Assembly: GCA_965242495.1 (NCBI GenBank) | Contig: OZ251446.1 | Coordinates: forward strand, 806,001-870,000 | Reading direction: 5' to 3' | DNA: 64,000 nt | Origin: CBDESN01 sp965242495 | GTDB taxonomy: Bacteria; Pseudomonadota; Alphaproteobacteria; MPNO01 | Shown: positions 63,285 to 64,000 of the stretch, in pieces | Position numbering within the stretch: the first letter of the stretch is position 1 | How the letters are laid out: every line of letters starts with the position of its first letter | Made by a program: the position numbers and the translations under genes | The notes under the pieces: generated by a model | The model's input: only the letters and a program-made list of their open reading frames with translations | Told to the model about the DNA's origin: nothing | Database searches by the model: none

Positions 63285-64000
63285 TCACCGCCTTTCTTCG
63301 GTATCGAGGCGCTTCTCCAGATGGATCGAGTAGCGCGACATGGCGCAGCACGCGATGAAGAAGAACAGAGCGATGAAGACGTAGGCCTCGGTCGCGAGCC
63401 CGAGCCAGTCGGGGTTCGCCACCATCGCATTGCCGATGCCCAGAATGTCGAACAGGCCGATGATGATGACCAGGGTCGTGTCCTTGAACAGGCCGATGAA
63501 GGTGTTGACGATGCCGGGGATCGATATCTTCAGCGCCTGCGGCAGGACGATCAGACCCATCGCCCGCCAGTAGCCGAGTCCCAGCGCCTGCGCCGCTTCG
63601 AACTGGCCGCGCGGGATCGCCTGCAAGCCGCCCCGGATCACCTCCGCCATGTAGGCGGATGCGAACGCGGTCACCATCACGATCACCCGGATCAGCGCGT
63701 CCACCGTGACCTCGGGCGGCAGGAAGATCGGCAGGATGATGTTGGAGACGAACAGCAGCGTAATCAACGGCACCCCGCGCACGATCTCGATGAAGCCGAT
63801 CGACAGCGCGCGCACGACCGGCAGGCGCGAACGCCTGCCGAGGGCCAGCACGACGCCCACCGGCAGCGAGAGCAGGATGCCGGCGAGGCCGACGGTGAGG
63901 TTCAGCATGAAGCCGCCGAATTTGTCCGTGGGCACGCCTTCGAGGCCAAGGCCGCCGACCAGCAGGATCGACGCGATCACCGGATAGGCGAGCGAGAACC
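63285..64000 (-). CDS. Polar amino-acid ABC transporter permease (AapM/GlnP type), truncated by the window
   Basis: The C-terminal part (about 238 residues) of an inner-membrane permease. The EAA-loop motif GLQAIPRGQFEAAQALGLGYWRAM is visible, followed by LPQALKISIPGIVNTFIGLFKDTTLV, both as in AapM-type permeases. The coding frame remains open to the window edge, reading FSLAYPVIASILLVGG, so the gene starts beyond 64000; an apparent GTG start at 63980 is internal. Confidence 0.9.
   Translation of the reverse strand, partial: FSLAYPVIASILLVGGLGLEGVPTDKFGGFMLNLTVGLAGILLSLPVGVVLALGRRSRLPVVRALSIGFIEIVRGVPLITLLFVSNIILPIFLPPEVTVDALIRVIVMVTAFASAYMAEVIRGGLQAIPRGQFEAAQALGLGYWRAMGLIVLPQALKISIPGIVNTFIGLFKDTTLVIIIGLFDILGIGNAMVANPDWLGLATEAYVFIALFFFIACCAMSRYSIHLEKRLDTEERR

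Noticed and set aside
63980..64000. Start of the permease at GTG 63980
   Set aside because: The frame is open to the window end and the residues before it look coding, so the gene is cut by the window.

Overview
The window is a 64 kb stretch of a GC-rich chromosome (very high G+C, strong GC bias at third codon positions, frequent 4-base ATGA/GTGA stop-start overlaps). Gene content and order (recG / sdhE / mfd, clpS-clpA, serC-serA beside an EnvZ/OmpR-like pair, AapP/AapM-type amino-acid ABC genes, LivFGMHK) point to an alphaproteobacterium, probably Rhodospirillales-like. That placement is an inference from gene content, not a phylogeny. No rRNA, tRNA or CRISPR was found.

Region 1 (1-16.8 kb) looks like a catabolic island. 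A complete branched-chain-type ABC importer (livFGMH) comes with two tandemly duplicated substrate-binding proteins. Next are an alpha/beta hydrolase of the meta-cleavage-product type, a stand-alone Rieske oxygenase, an M20-like protein lacking most metal ligands, an AtzG/AtzE-type amidase pair fused by overlap to malonyl-CoA decarboxylase, an ammonium transporter, a Rieske alpha/beta dioxygenase and a ferritin-like di-iron protein. Together they suggest uptake and oxidation of a nitrogen-containing, probably cyclic compound that ends in a malonyl unit and ammonia. Region 2 (16.8-36.3 kb) is mostly housekeeping: CutA, a membrane/ferredoxin/class III cyclase fusion, a TPR protein, DUF502, RecG, SdhE, Mfd, MaoC, YciI, a molybdopterin oxidoreductase, a VWA plus DnaJ-domain pair, sugar-nucleotide genes (galU, ugd, phosphomannomutase), an isochorismatase-like hydrolase and a gamma-glutamylcyclotransferase-like protein.

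Region 3 (36.3-45.1 kb) is a defence island read on the minus strand: hsdM, a 40-bp minisatellite of about 12-13 units, a Fic protein, hsdS, a DarG-like macro-domain protein and hsdR. fic-hsdS and macro-hsdR are coupled by 4-base overlaps. Region 4 (45.1-58.4 kb) has two glycosyltransferase-type genes, a D,D-carboxypeptidase with a SPOR domain, clpS-clpA with a good promoter, serC-serA, a two-component pair, a TetR regulator, a 43-residue membrane peptide and dtd.

Region 5 (58.4-64 kb) has a second Rieske alpha/beta dioxygenase, a BNR-repeat protein, a PIN toxin/RHH antitoxin pair whose antitoxin carries an unusual N-terminal domain, and the start of a polar amino-acid ABC transporter cut by the window edge.

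The most unusual items are the Fic plus macro domain insertion in the type I restriction operon with its 40-bp array, the fused antitoxin, and the AtzGE-malonyl-CoA decarboxylase catabolic block.
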